Origin: Myrica gale | Lineage: Eukaryota; Streptophyta; Magnoliopsida; Fagales; Myricaceae | Assembly (NCBI GenBank): GCA_963930655.1 | Contig: OZ005611.1 | Location: forward strand, 6,641,501 to 6,705,500 | DNA: 64,000 bases | Reading direction: 5' to 3' | Part shown: positions 21,955-33,822 of the stretch, piece after piece | Position numbering within the stretch: the stretch's first letter is position 1 | How the letters are laid out: each line of letters starts with the position of its first letter | Translations under genes and position numbers: made by a program | The notes under the pieces: model-generated | Told to the model about the DNA's origin: nothing | What the model saw: the letters and a program-made list of their open reading frames with translations, nothing else | Database searches by the model: none

Positions 21955-22693
21955 GGAAATTTACTTTTTAGTCACTGTGTTTTACCCTCTTTTTATTTTT
22001 AGTCCTTAAACTTAATGAGTCAAATTTGTAGTCTTTTAATTTTCACTCCGTTTAATTTTTAATCCTTCTGTTACCCTTCGTCACCCTAATTAATGGAATA
22101 ATTTTACACGTTAGCTTCCATCTAACACGCCACCCTTCATTTCCACTTTAGCTTCAACCAATTGAACGTGATTTCTTAAACGACCTGTAGCTCTATTTAA
22201 TTGAAACTCTATATAAAACTTAAAACATCAGCCTCGTCGTTCTCATGTCAACCGCAAGAGGCCCTTCAAATTTCTACTTCACCACTTCATCGGACTTCCA
22301 CTTTTCGTGTATAGAATCCACTGAAGCCTGTGTAATACCTGCAACTCCCACCTTTGTCCTTTTCAGCATCCTCAAAGATACATTTCTGTGTTCCTTGACA
22401 TGAGAACGACGAGGCTGAAGCTTTAAGTTTTACGTAGAGTTTCAATTAAATAGAAGCTACAGGTCGTTTAAGAAATCACGTTCAATTGGTTGAGGCTAAC
22501 GTGGAAATGAAGGGTGGCGTGTTAGATGGAAGCTGACGTATAAAATTATTTCGTTAATTAGGGTGACGGAGGGTAACGGAAGGACTAAAATTAAAACGGA
22601 TTAAAAATTAAAGGACTAAAAATTTGACTCATTAAGTTTAAGGACTAAAAATAAAAAGAGGGTAAAAACCAGTGACTAAAAAGTAAATTTCCT
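21955..22693. mobile_element. 739-bp Mutator-like foldback element with 9-bp target duplication
   Basis: Two arms of about 297 bp (21955-22251 and 22395-22693) are near-complete reverse complements around a 143-bp spacer. Ends read GGGAAATTTACTTTTTAGTC and GACTAAAAAGTAAATTTCC. The nine bases TAATCTAAA flank both ends (21946-21954 and 22694-22702), which is the Mutator-superfamily signature with long terminal inverted repeats. No transposase is encoded. Its right end is 420 bp from the bromodomain start codon, so it probably lies inside that promoter region. Confidence 0.9.
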
Positions 22694-23112
22694 TAATCTA
22701 AAATTAAAAATTAAGAGAATTTACTCTTCTTGTTTTATTTATTTTATAGTAATTTTTATTCCATTCAAGCTATGTTATGCTGATTGCTGCGGCTCTGAAG
22801 ATGCTAATTACTTCTTACTAATCATTTGTCTCATCCAAAACGACATCGTAGTTCATTTCTGTCATCTCTCCGATTCCGAAGCCAACAAAATTTCAGTCCG
22901 AGATAACACGTTTCAAAAGCTGGGAAAAAACCCGTGCGGACATCACGTGCTTGGCATGTTACCGTCCTAAAAGTCACAACCCAGAAATAATTAAAATAAA
23001 TAAGCAAATAAAAACAAAGAAATTTTTTCATAAAAAAATTAAAAATAACACCCTGTTGTTTGTCCGTCTCTCCCCAGAGAGAGAGAGAGTCTGAGAGAGG
23101 GCGAGAGAGAGG

Positions 23113-26100
23113 ATGGGTAAGGCAGTGGAGAGCAAGCAGAAGAAGAAGAAAGGACGGCCTTCTCTTTTAGATCTCCAAAAACGTACTCTCAAAGAACAGC
23201 AACAACTTCAACAGCAACAAAAGCGAGACCACAACTCTGCCCCTCATTCCACCCCTAATTACCGAACTACCCCCGCCTCCGCTGCTAGCACTCTCCGGCG
23301 ATCATCTCGCCGTAACCCTAACCCCCAAGACGACCAAAATATCCACCACGAGGAAGGAGAAGACGACGACGAATTGGCCGGGAAGCGCCGAGAGAAGAAG
23401 CTTAAACTCGTGCTCCGGTTGCCCTCTCAGAAATCCTCACTGGATTCCGCCTCGTCTCAGAATTCGCACGCCTCGGATTCGAACGCCGAGGACGAGAACG
23501 AGAACAACGCTGCGTCGAATAGCAACAAGAAGCGGAAAATCAATGCGATCGGGAATGGATCTGGGCTGGCGGACTGTCCCAAGGTAACGAATTTATCGTT
23601 GCTTTGTCTGAATAAAACCAATTTTCGCGGTTCAAACCGCCAAATCCGCTTTTTTAATTTGGATAATTAATTCTTGTTCGGCGGACTAATGCGTTGACGC
23701 AATTTGAAAACTCCTTGAATTTCGCACCCTTTGGACTTTCGCTTTTTATTGGGCTTCTAGAATTTCAGCGAAAGAGGGTTTGACTTGGCCCGGCTTTGCA
23801 AATCTATGGAATTGAACTCTTCACAATTCCATAATTCTTGTCGTAGCTTTTGTTTTCTGCTTTTGGAATTTTAAAGGATTTAACCTGTATTTACTCAACC
23901 CTAACAATGATTTGACTGTTTTATCTGATAAAAAGCTTGGATTTGTCTTTTCCTTTTTTAATAATTAGACCACAGTTTATACCTGTATTTTCCCTTTTTG
24001 GCCGCTTTGAATGCCAACCTACTTTGCTTTTCCGCGGCTCCTGTCGTTCTGCTTCATTACCCAAAATGGAAATTTATATTTGCTTCTGTTTTATGCAGGG
24101 AGACAAGTCTGTTTCTGGTACGAATACCCACCAAGGTTTGCTGATAATCTGACACCCATTTGCTTTCGGTAGAAATTCTTCTTTGCTGATTGTGTGTGTG
24201 ATCATGTGCAGGGGCTCAGTTGGATTTGGGACCCTCAACGCCTGTCCCTGAAAAAAAGCTGTTACTATTCGTCCTCGACAGGCTTCAAAAGTGTGTTTTC
24301 AGTTTCCTAGATTGCGTTTTCGAATACTTTGATGTAGCTTTAGTTTTCAATTTTCTGAGGTTTTTTGTTTACATCAGGAAGGACACTTATGGTGTGTTTT
24401 CTGAGCCAGTGGACCCAAACGAGGTTACTTCTTTAAAAAATTCGCTGATGCATTGACTTCTACGTGTTCTATGCATATGTTTCTTCCTTTATACCGATAT
24501 TAAATGTCTATGCAATGCAGCTTCCCGACTACCATGAAGTGATTGAGCACCCTATGGATTTCGGAACCGTGAGGAATAAAGTTACTAGTGGAGCTTATGC
24601 CAACTTGGAACAGTTTGAGGTTGGGTTTGTGCTCGTGTTGTTTTATCTTTCGTTAAACCCCTTTTCCTGTTTTATAATTTTATTTTCTTTGGTTGATAAT
24701 CTACTGTAGATGCTCTAGTTGGCATTGGGTTCTAGTGCCTAGAGATTAATTTTATCCGCATCTCAGCTGTCCTGAGTAGAATGTATTATCTAGAAGTCTT
24801 TCAATGCGTTGCTTCTGGGTGGCTATGTTTTGTACTAAACATCTTATCAGTATTATTACATTGGCTACAAAATGGTTAGCCTGCCGTGCATGTTGAAATT
24901 TGATTGGGTTTTCAAGTGATTCAATTCATCTTTGAAGGATCTGGTACTATCTGGGTTCAGCTTTAGATTTATCGTCTTAAATGCCTTACTGGTCCTATAT
25001 CACTAAGATTGCAGATCTTGTAGTTAGCTGTCAGGTTTTTTACTGTCTATAAAATAACGTTTTGTTCTCATTTTCCATTTTCTGCAAGGGTGTCCTTTGT
25101 TTGCACTAGATGCATATGTTGATATATATGTCCATGATGCTGTTTTACTAGTTGGGACATGATCTCTTGCGTGTTACTAGTCGGGATAGGTGAGCTTTTG
25201 ATGCTGAACAAGCCGGTTTCAAGTGAATGAGCTCAAGGATGCGGAACTTGGCTTTTCACTCTAATCAACCATGAACTTCACTTGTGTGTAAAGTGTTTAT
25301 GCACACAATAAAGGGTTTGGCGGGCTTCTTCCTAGGTTGAGATTTTATTAATTCAAGAATGCAAGTTAAGGGTTTTACGTCTACGATTACTGAGTGAATA
25401 CAAATCCTAAATTAAAATTTCAAGTCAAGATGCATGGCCTTACTGCTCAGTTTGGTTGCATAAATATATAGAATAATGTTTTCAATGGCTAGTGCATTAG
25501 CATGGGACCTAGAACAATCTTTTTCCACAGTTTCTGTCCCTCACTTTGGGTAACTGTGGTAAATGAAGTTGGAGAAGAACAAAAGGCTGTTACTATCACT
25601 TCTTCATTGGCTGTTCAGTAGGCTACTGAATGTCAATTTTTTCATTTGTTTCACCGTTATGGTTTTGACTCTCCTTATAGGAAGTATAAGCTTTTTGCTG
25701 CGTATGGGAGTATTTGCTTGCATTCATTGCATTAGATTGTTGTGCATCACCCGAGATGGGATTTTTTTTTTCTTTTGTGATACAAAAATGTGACAGGGCT
25801 TCACAGTGCCACATAAGTATTCAACCCACAAGAAACATTGTGATAGATGTCATGATGCTTGGTGTGGCCGATGTGTAATTAGGACGATAAACATGAGGTC
25901 ATCACACTGAAAGTTAGGTTAACATCCATCATGTGTCAGTTAATGCATTAAAGGTTGCACATGCAGCATATAGTACAGTTTTCCATTTTGCATGTATAAG
26001 GGATTCTGTACGTGTGTGACCTATGTGCTATGCCTGTCAAATGTATGTTGGCATCATTGGTTTCTATCTTCGTGGCCTTGACATAACCAAGAGAGGGAGA

Positions 26101-28544
26101 CCATTAAGTGGATCTATTCCAGATATTTTTGTTCATTCAACTGGAACAGTTGCAAATATTTTCTTGTTTTAGCAGTCTTAACTCTAGATCTAGCAAACTT
26201 TTGCTGATGTTTTTCTTGTGCGTTAAGATTTTTTATTTTATTTTTGGACTAGAATTTAAATCCTCAAATCTATCAGTGATAACACTAGAATTTAAATTAG
26301 GCAAGTGGCTTAGGGGTATGATGCTCTGGAAGACATTCTTGATGCATTTTTTTGAAGAATGCTATGCCTATATTTTGTGAGAATGAAAATTTATTGTTGT
26401 TACCTGCAGAAAGATGTGTTCTTAATCTGCTCGAATGCAATGCAGTATAATGCTCCTGATACCATCTACTTTCGACAGGTAGGGTCTGTTTCAATTTTAA
26501 TACTGTTATTGTTATGATGTTTTTTGTCTTGTGTAAAATTTTGGTATTTTTTTCTTTCAGGCGCGATCCATACAAGAGCTGGCAAAAAAGAACTTTGACA
26601 ATTTGAGGCAAGATAGTGATGATAATGAACAGGAACCAAAGATAGTTAGGCGAGGTAGACCACCAACCAAGAATTTTAAAAAGTCACTGGGAAAGCCTTC
26701 CTTGGAGCGTGCTGGTTCAGAATTTTCTACTGATGCCACTCTTGCTACTGGGGGAGACAACAGCAACTGGTCCAATTATGATCAGAGGAAAGGAACTCAT
26801 CTTTCAGACAAGTCTTCTTTGGCCGATCCATCTGGACGACTCCATGGTTCTCGCAATAATGATGTTTATACTAGTTGGTTGGCTGACAACAAATTCGAGA
26901 GGAATGATGAGTGTACAGGTATGGAACTAAAGTATTGGCTTGCTCTTAGTACGTCAACTTCAATTTCCTGCTTGAATACATAAATCCGGTTTTAGGGGAA
27001 ACTTGAGGTTTATGTCCCTTATATTACAGGTTCAATGATGAAGGGTAATCAAGTAAAGCTGGGGAAGAAACAGGTTGTGCTTGATGAGAACAGACGTAAG
27101 ACATATAAGCAATCCCAACCGTTGGCTGGTGGACGAGAGATGTCTGTGTTAACTACTTTTGATGGAGAGAGGAAGCAGCTAATGGCTGTACGTATGATGT
27201 TGAATATTATGATAATACCCAGATCATGCATGAAATCCCCGTTATTGTGAAAGCCAAACTATTCTGTAATTTTCCAATGACCTTTGGTGATTTCTAGGGT
27301 TAAGTTTCAAAACTGATAAATCTATTACCAATTAAAAAGATAATTAAATTGAACTGGTGCACCTTCCAACTACACCTAGGTTTTGGCCTCTAATAGTTTA
27401 CTACCAGGAATTATTATTTATTGAGTATGCTACTCAAAATCGCAGCTGTCTTTTTTTAGTCGACAATTATTTGGGTATCCTATCTGATCCTGAATTTTTG
27501 TTGGTTAGTTGACTTGGCTTTTATATGAATCAGGTAGGGCTTCATTCAGAGCATGGTTATGCGAGGAGCCTGGCTCGTTTTGCAGCAAGTCTTGGACCAG
27601 TTGCTTGGAAAGTTGCTTCTAAGAAGATCGAGAAATCTTTGCCTGGTGGCGTCAAGTTTGGCCCTGGATGGGTCGGAGAAAATGATGGCACACCCATGAG
27701 GCCACTGATAATCCCTGCAACAATATGTGGTCAGCTGTTACCATTGCGGCCGTTTCCTCTTGTTGAGAATTCATCTTCCCCTGCAGTACCTTCTGCTGTT
27801 GAATCGAAGGGAGATGATGAATCAGAGACACCGGAAGGAAATAATTCCTCTGAAAAGCCTGTACCTTCTATTGACACAGCTTTGGACGGCCGTCTAAGCA
27901 AGCATCTCCCTCCATCTGCTGCCACCACCACCTTGGGCCCCTTTACCGTGACCAAATCTCCTGAACCCCCGACAATTAAAGCAGAAGTTGGTGAAGGATT
28001 TAATTCTCACACTGGGTTTAACGTATTGAATAGCAGTATTGGTGCACTTAGGCCCAGGCCTCCCTTTCAGATGCATCAGAGCTCGATTCACCCCGGCATG
28101 AATGGATTTAATGGCTCCTTTGGGTTTAATATTGCGTCTCAAATGGGGAAGCTAATTGGTGCAGCCAGGCCTGCTGGGTTTAACTTTCAGTCGCCTCAGA
28201 TGCTTGACACAACCTCTAGAACTAGTACTAACCTTGGCTACCTGGCGAAGGCAAACAGTCTTAATTCGGAAGACCCCAAGGTTATGGGAAGTTCGACTTC
28301 AACTAATTCCAGTGGCTCATTGCCAAACTCCGGTAGTGAGGCATTGGCAGCCCAAGTCAGAGTGCTCCATCCGAGGCCATCTTGGCAAGGGTTGTCACCC
28401 CACCAGAAAACTGATTCCACATTGTCTCCACAGCAGAAACAAGGTTCAGTTCCGCCAGACCTAAATGTCAGATTTCAGTCTCCAGGATCCCCTAGTTCTA
28501 GCCGGGTGGATTCAGCACAGCCAGATTTAGCATTGCAACTATGA
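23113..28544 (+). CDS. Bromodomain-containing chromatin protein (BRD7/9-like plant type), nine exons
   Basis: Exons: 23113-23583, 24099-24135, 24212-24290, 24378-24423, 24521-24619, 26410-26478, 26561-26918, 27030-27187 and 27534-28544; all GT-AG and in phase, 775 residues. The N-terminus is basic and Gln-rich (GRPSLLDLQKR, acidic patch EEGEDDDE). One bromodomain spans about residues 180-280: GPSTPVPEKKLLLFVLDRLQK, DTYGVFSEPVDPNE, LPDYHEVIEHPMDFGTVRNK and DVFLICSNAMQYNAPDTIYF, with the acetyl-lysine-contacting Asn in the QYNAPD motif. An ARSIQELAKKNF helix and a RGRPPTKN AT-hook-like stretch follow. The last exon has GYARSLARFAASLGPVAW, then a Ser/Pro-rich tail ending in PDLNVRFQ and PDLALQL, close to EAR-like motifs. 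Plant relatives (BRD1, BRD2, BRD13) are SWI/SNF subunits, so nuclear acetyl-histone reading is likely. Intron 5 is unusually long (1.79 kb) without a recognisable insert. Confidence 0.95.
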
Positions 28545-29297
28545 GAATAATTGAGTTTCTCTCTCTCTCTCTCTCTCATTTAATTAAGTTAACCATAGAA
28601 AGGTGGGTTTATGATTTGCCACTCCTGGTTATGAGACCAACAGAGGGCCTCTTTGATGTGGAGTTGATTAGATGCCACACCTAACTGTATTGTAGAAGTG
28701 TAGGCTAGGATTTCCTGTACAGATTAATGTATTCTTATTCTTAGGCTCACGAGCAAAAAGGTTTCATTTGTAACATTGGAAACCATTGTCTAGGAAGAAT
28801 TTATTTGTAGCTTATATTATAATTATCTGTTATATATAAACAAACAGAATTTTCTTCGGATTTCCATTTCCTGGACTTCAGTCAGCAAACAGCATTTCCG
28901 ATGAGACAAACAGAACTTTCTCCCCTTGTGATGGTGATCAAATGTTTAATTCAGCGAAAGCTCTAAGAAACTTCCGAACTCTAGAAACAAGAAGTGAATT
29001 TGTCGACCACCTTGAGAAAAGCGCAAAAGCCGCCGAAGGAAGATACTTCGACGTTAAGAGTTTATCAATCACACGGTTCTTGGGAGACGGGATTGTGGGG
29101 TTTTTTTTTTAGTTCTGAACATGGAATTCTTGGACCAGTCTAATATCTCATGGTGCTCGTCCATTACTAGTCACGCGGTGGGTTTAACTCTTCAAGCTAT
29201 GCAAAAATAACTGCGAATGAGGGATTAGTACACGTTTCTTCTTTTTCAACGGGTTGTCCTAACAGTTTAGGTATGCTAAGACTAATTCTGAGACTCA

Positions 29298-29494
29298 GGT
29301 TGTGTTTGTGTTGAAAAAATTTTGGTATTGGATTTTGTGTTAGTATTGAGTTTAGTGAAAAAAATGAAGAGAGGTAATTTTTTTTTATATTTTTTGTAAT
29401 TTTTTATATTTTTTTATAGGAGAGATAGATTATATTGTAGTATTTTATTGGGAATTGGTGAAATATATTGTGATATTTTTTATGCAAACGCACC
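29298..29494 (+). mobile_element. MITE family B copy, 197 bp
   Basis: The ends are GGTTGTGTTTG and CAAACGCACC, imperfect inverted repeats. CTCA flanks both ends. Shared interior blocks with the other copies include TTTTGGTATTG and AGTGAAAAAAATGAAGAGAG. A short target duplication of 3-4 bp suggests a PIF/Harbinger-like origin, which is inference. Confidence 0.75.
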
Positions 29495-29599
29495 CTCAGT
29501 CTTACACATATCTAAGTAATTATTGGACCAAACACTCTCGATCCTTAAAGTGGCTTCAAGTTGATAGCATGGAATGGATTACAATAAGTTTACTCAATT

Positions 29600-29633
<34 letters not shown>

Positions 29634-30078
29634 TTCTAAGTTAATATATATAAGTTAATATATATATAGATATAGATATGTTAATACTAATCAATCAGTA
29701 GATGATCTTTTTTTTTCTCAAAATGTCTGTATTTTTTTATTCTTTTTTTCACTTATCTCCAAGTTTTTTTGATAAGATTCATCGGCATGAGAAAGGTTAC
29801 TGAGGCCCAATGAGAAATTAAGCGGATCCTAGGCTGAGTAGAAAAGACTAAGCCCATTTTAATACAAATAAAGTTATTGTCGACTAAAAAATTAGCCATT
29901 TGGAAAAGACTGACAACCCTATTGAATGTGGATCACGTCAAGCATAAAAAGTGAGGTCTAAGAGGAGTTAATCATCTGATTCCCTAACAAAGATGATGCT
30001 AGAAAGAATAAAATCTAGCCATTAAATGAGCAAACAAAAACCTTCATGAGAACCAATGAGGAGAAGGATGAGAAAATT

Positions 30079-30716
30079 AGGCACCTGCTTAATTAATGAA
30101 GGGTAGAGGGCGCACGATAAAAAGAAACTGTCATTAAAGAAAAGGGGAAAAAAGGGAATAATAGATCGAGACCCAGTAAGTCCCGATCAAAAAGGAAAAA
30201 AGAAGGATAAATAGAGAAAAAAGAAGCAGAAAAGGTATGCGCACATTATCTCTCATACTCTCTCTCACTCATAATCAAACCAGGAAACAAAAGATATAGA
30301 ACAATGTCATCGGATAAATCTCTATACAGGAAGAACTCTTGAGTTATAACTTGTTTACTTTGCTTTGTAAACAAGCTATAACTCAGGGTCCAATGGGGAG
30401 AACCAAAGAGAGAATGAAGGGAAAAATAGGCACCTGTTCAATTAATGAAGGGCAGAGGGCGCACGATAAAAAGAAACCATCATTAAAGAAAAGAGAAAAA
30501 AAAAGAATAACATATTGAGACCCAGTAAGTTCCGACCAAAAAGAAAGAGGAAAGATAAATAGAGAAAGAAAGAAACTGAAAAGCTATGCGCACATTCTCT
30601 CACATACTCTCTCTAACTGATAATCAAATCGGAAAATAAAAGATATAGAATAATGACATCGAAGAAATCTCTCTATAAGAAGGATCCTGAGTTCTAGCTT
30701 GTTTACTTTGCTTGTA
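30079..30716. repeat. Tandem repeat, two copies, period about 349 bp
   Basis: Copy 1 starts at 30079 and copy 2 at 30428, both with AGGCACCTG followed by AATTAATGAAGGG and AGAGGGCGCACGATAAAAAG. Divergence is about 10 percent with small indels. Copy 1 ends in a hairpin (30342-30381) in which GAGTTATAACTTGTTTAC is mirrored by GTAAACAAGCTATAACTC. It could derive from an LTR or untranslated leader of a retroelement, but no coding remnant confirms this. Confidence 0.75.
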
Positions 30717-30907
30717 GGAAGAATGAAATAGAGCTTGAGCCTTCCAATCCATCACAAGTGCTCAGGCTCAGCTCCGTCGAATTCTTAACCCAATAAATAC
30801 TGATATATACCAGTTAAAAATAACTTCATCAAAAAATAATCTCTTTATGTGAATCTTATTAGACTTTTTTTTAAGCTGATGCCTATTGTAAATGTTCACC
30901 AGAACTC

Positions 30908-31104
30908 GGTTGGGTTTGTGTTGTAAAACTTTAGTGTTATTAAAATTTTAGGTATTGGGTTTAGTGAAAAAGTGAAGAGAGAAGTAATTTTTTATATTTT
31001 TTTATAATAAATAGTAATAATTTGATGGGGAGAGAGATTATATTGTAATATTTAATTGTGTTAAAATTTTAGAGGGGCTAAAATTTTGGTACACAAACGC
31101 ATCC
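30908..31104 (+). mobile_element. MITE family B copy, 197 bp
   Basis: The ends are GGTTGGGTTTG and CAAACGCATCC with CTC flanking both sides. It is the same length as the copy at 29298-29494 and in the same orientation, with the AGTGAAAAAGTGAAGAGAG block conserved. Confidence 0.75.
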
Positions 31105-32374
31105 CTCGTCTTAAGTCGAGGTTCACACTCAAGATGGGGGGTTTTTCGATTTGGCCAAGACTGGTACGGTGGGTTGTGTTCTTTTCTGATCACAAAACAA
31201 ATATGTTATGGAAGACGGGCTGCCTTGTCAAAGGGAAGGCTTCCTGGCTACCCACGATGTGACTATAAAATAAAGCATAGTTGCAAAAGTTTAAACCACG
31301 GTCCCACCCACGATGTGACTAAGGAAGATTACCGAACTATGGTAGGTAGTCAGTCAAAAAGGAAATTTGCACCCCCGTACATACTTGTGGGCAAACACGA
31401 GGAGTTTTCAAATCTGCAAAATATATGGATTAAGGTCAAGTTCGTTTCGTTAAAAAATTTAGAATTTAAATTTTAATATTATTCTTATACGCTTATTAAT
31501 ATAATTTAGTATTATTTTTTATATATATTTATATAATTTTTATAATTCTTACTCACGTATCAATAAAATTCAAACATTATTTAAATATTTATATTATTCT
31601 TTAAAAATTAATAAATTTTCTCAAAACTAACCTCCCAAAATAACCGAAGAGGATGTCGGATTGAACAGAAGAATCACGTCGCTGAGAAAAACAAAAAAAC
31701 AACCAAGAAATATGGAGATCTGCGGTAAGCTCCCCTTATTAGCTGTAAGAGCAATATGGAAATTTGCCTGATTCGCGAAGGGCAGCGTTAGCTTGTCGTT
31801 TTGTGGTAAAGAGAAAACACGATTTCAGATAACAGAGCCAGTTTTTTTTTTTGCTAACGAAAACAGAGCAAGCTGTCATCAACTTAATAATATTATATCG
31901 TAGGCTAGAAAACTATGGCCTTTGAAACGAATTTCTTCATTCTGACTTGACTAGTCCTCTAGCACGGTAGTTGACTTTGAAAAACGCTTCGGTCTGCATC
32001 ACCCGCGAAGCTATTAACCATTTTCGTTGTTTCCACTCTGACCAAACAATTTGTGTCGGTAAGACTTTTTATCTGTTTTCATTTCTGTTGAAGGCTTATG
32101 CTGTTGGAGGTTGCATGTGACTGTCTATTGGCATCAAGAAACAGTTTAAGACACAGAAGTCAGGGTCGGAGGTTTTGAGAGGGTAAGGGGAGATAACTCT
32201 TCAGAGAAATAAAAACCCATTAAGTGGTCGTTCAAGAAAGATTGTTCAAATCAGAGAGGAGTTGAAAAGAAAACCGAACCGTCATCAATACCCGGAAAAG
32301 GAACCTGAGCCACAACAGATCCAACCCCTTCTTGTGTAGCTAGCTCTAACATAAGGGGGAGGAGCTAGTTTCCG

Positions 32375-33774
32375 ATGGGGAATTGTTGGGGTTCTCCGCC
32401 TAGTAACCCAATTTCAAGCACCCCGACCCATCTCAGTTCAGGTAGCCACATTCCAGAAAGATGTATGCTTTTCTTCTTAGATGAGTTCTTTTGTTGTTGT
32501 TCTAATTTGTTGAGTCATATATAGTTGAAGTTTTCGTTTGACTTTTGGTTTTGAAGTATGTTGATCTGGCATTACCACGTGAAAACTGTGATTCTTCACT
32601 TTCTCTATTATGTTGTTTTAGCTTTAAATTCTCTCATTTCCATAAAATTTGATTATCATGCAATTCGTCAGATGGCCGACACCAAAGTCCCCTTTTTGTT
32701 CATTTGATTTATGCCATGTCACACTAATAGTTTAGGCGTTCCGTGTTCCGACAGCGATATCTCAGACCACGAGCAACGCAACTGCTTCTGGGAGTAGCAA
32801 CATCTCTGCCAATAGCCACTTCTCGGCACCCAGCAGCGATGAGGTTTATCCAGGTGGGCAGATCTTGCCCGCACCAAACTTAAGGATATTTGGTTTCGCA
32901 GAATTAAAGGTTGCAACCAAGAATTTTAGAGCTGATACAGTTCTTGGTGAGGGAGGCTTTGGAAAGGTCTTCAAGGGTTGGCTTGAAGACAAGGGGCAGA
33001 CCAAGAGCGGAAGCGGGACAGTAATTGCAGTCAAGAAATTGAACTCTGAGAGCTTGCAAGGATTTCAGGAGTGGCAGGTCCTTCTACTAAACTTGAGAGA
33101 GAAGTTTAGAGTTCGAAAAATTAACGTGTTTTGGATTCCTTTAGAACCATTCGGTTGGACTTTTACCGTGCTTCTTGTTCCTATCTTGGGCTTCATCCTT
33201 TTCTCTTCAATTTGATGTTCTCTCTTAGCTCCTTTTATTGAAAAGGAGAGGAAAACAAAACAAAAAACTACGCCCTCGTTTAGACGTGTTTATTTTAGAG
33301 CACAAACTGTGACTGACTGCTGAAAGTGAATATGGGAGTTTCTCCACTAGCACAAGAACAAAAAAGAAGACCAAGAAGAAGGTAGTTGAGCAGGAAGGAT
33401 AATTAAAACTATCGACTTACATTTTTGGTAATTAGTTTCTTTGGTGTGTAATATCATCAGCTAGTTGTGTTCGGAACTGAAGACACCCAAAAAACACAGG
33501 AAAACACTGTAATGGATAGTGAACTCCATGTAACTCAAAGTAAGCTGCGATTCAGTTTCCTGTGATTAACTTGAAATGCTACAGTCCCTCTTTGCTACTC
33601 GACCTGATGTACAAAAGGGATTTGTGGTTTAACTTAATCACTGCAGACAGTGCCTAGCTTTGATAACTAGTCTGATTGGAGACAGAAGATACATAGGCAA
33701 CCTAAATACCTGATAACTTGACCGAAAGTTCTGTCAGATAAAGCTAGAGCACTTGAGGTTCTAAACTACATCAC

Positions 33775-33822
<48 letters not shown>

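Larger units (their letters stand above)
19582..23112. other. Divergent intergenic region packed with foldback elements
   Basis: It separates the TANGO2 (minus) and bromodomain (plus) genes. It holds the 41-bp inverted repeat plus 77-bp repeats (19705-19912), foldbacks at 20599-20996, 21006-21239 and 21955-22693, and a MITE at 21274-21449. No additional gene is supported; open frames at 19511-20053 are products of the GC-rich repeats. A GA-rich leader (about 23081-23110) directly precedes the bromodomain start codon. Confidence 0.65.
28545..32374. other. Intergenic region between bromodomain and kinase genes
   Basis: It begins with the bromodomain 3' end, including a CT microsatellite (28558-28577). 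It then holds two MITE family B copies (29298-29494, 30908-31104), a TA microsatellite (29602-29631), and a 349-bp-period tandem repeat (about 30079-30716). The open frame 31174-31476 lacks any recognisable domain. The last few hundred bases are probably the kinase promoter and 5' leader. Confidence 0.55.

Noticed and set aside
30079-30716. Possible LTR retrotransposon from two similar 300-bp blocks
   Set aside because: The blocks are adjacent with no internal domain, primer-binding site or TG...CA ends; a tandem repeat is the simpler reading.
31174-31476. A 100-residue open frame between the bromodomain and kinase genes
   Set aside because: No recognisable domain; it contains a short duplicated CCCACGATGTGACT and lies in AT-rich intergenic DNA.
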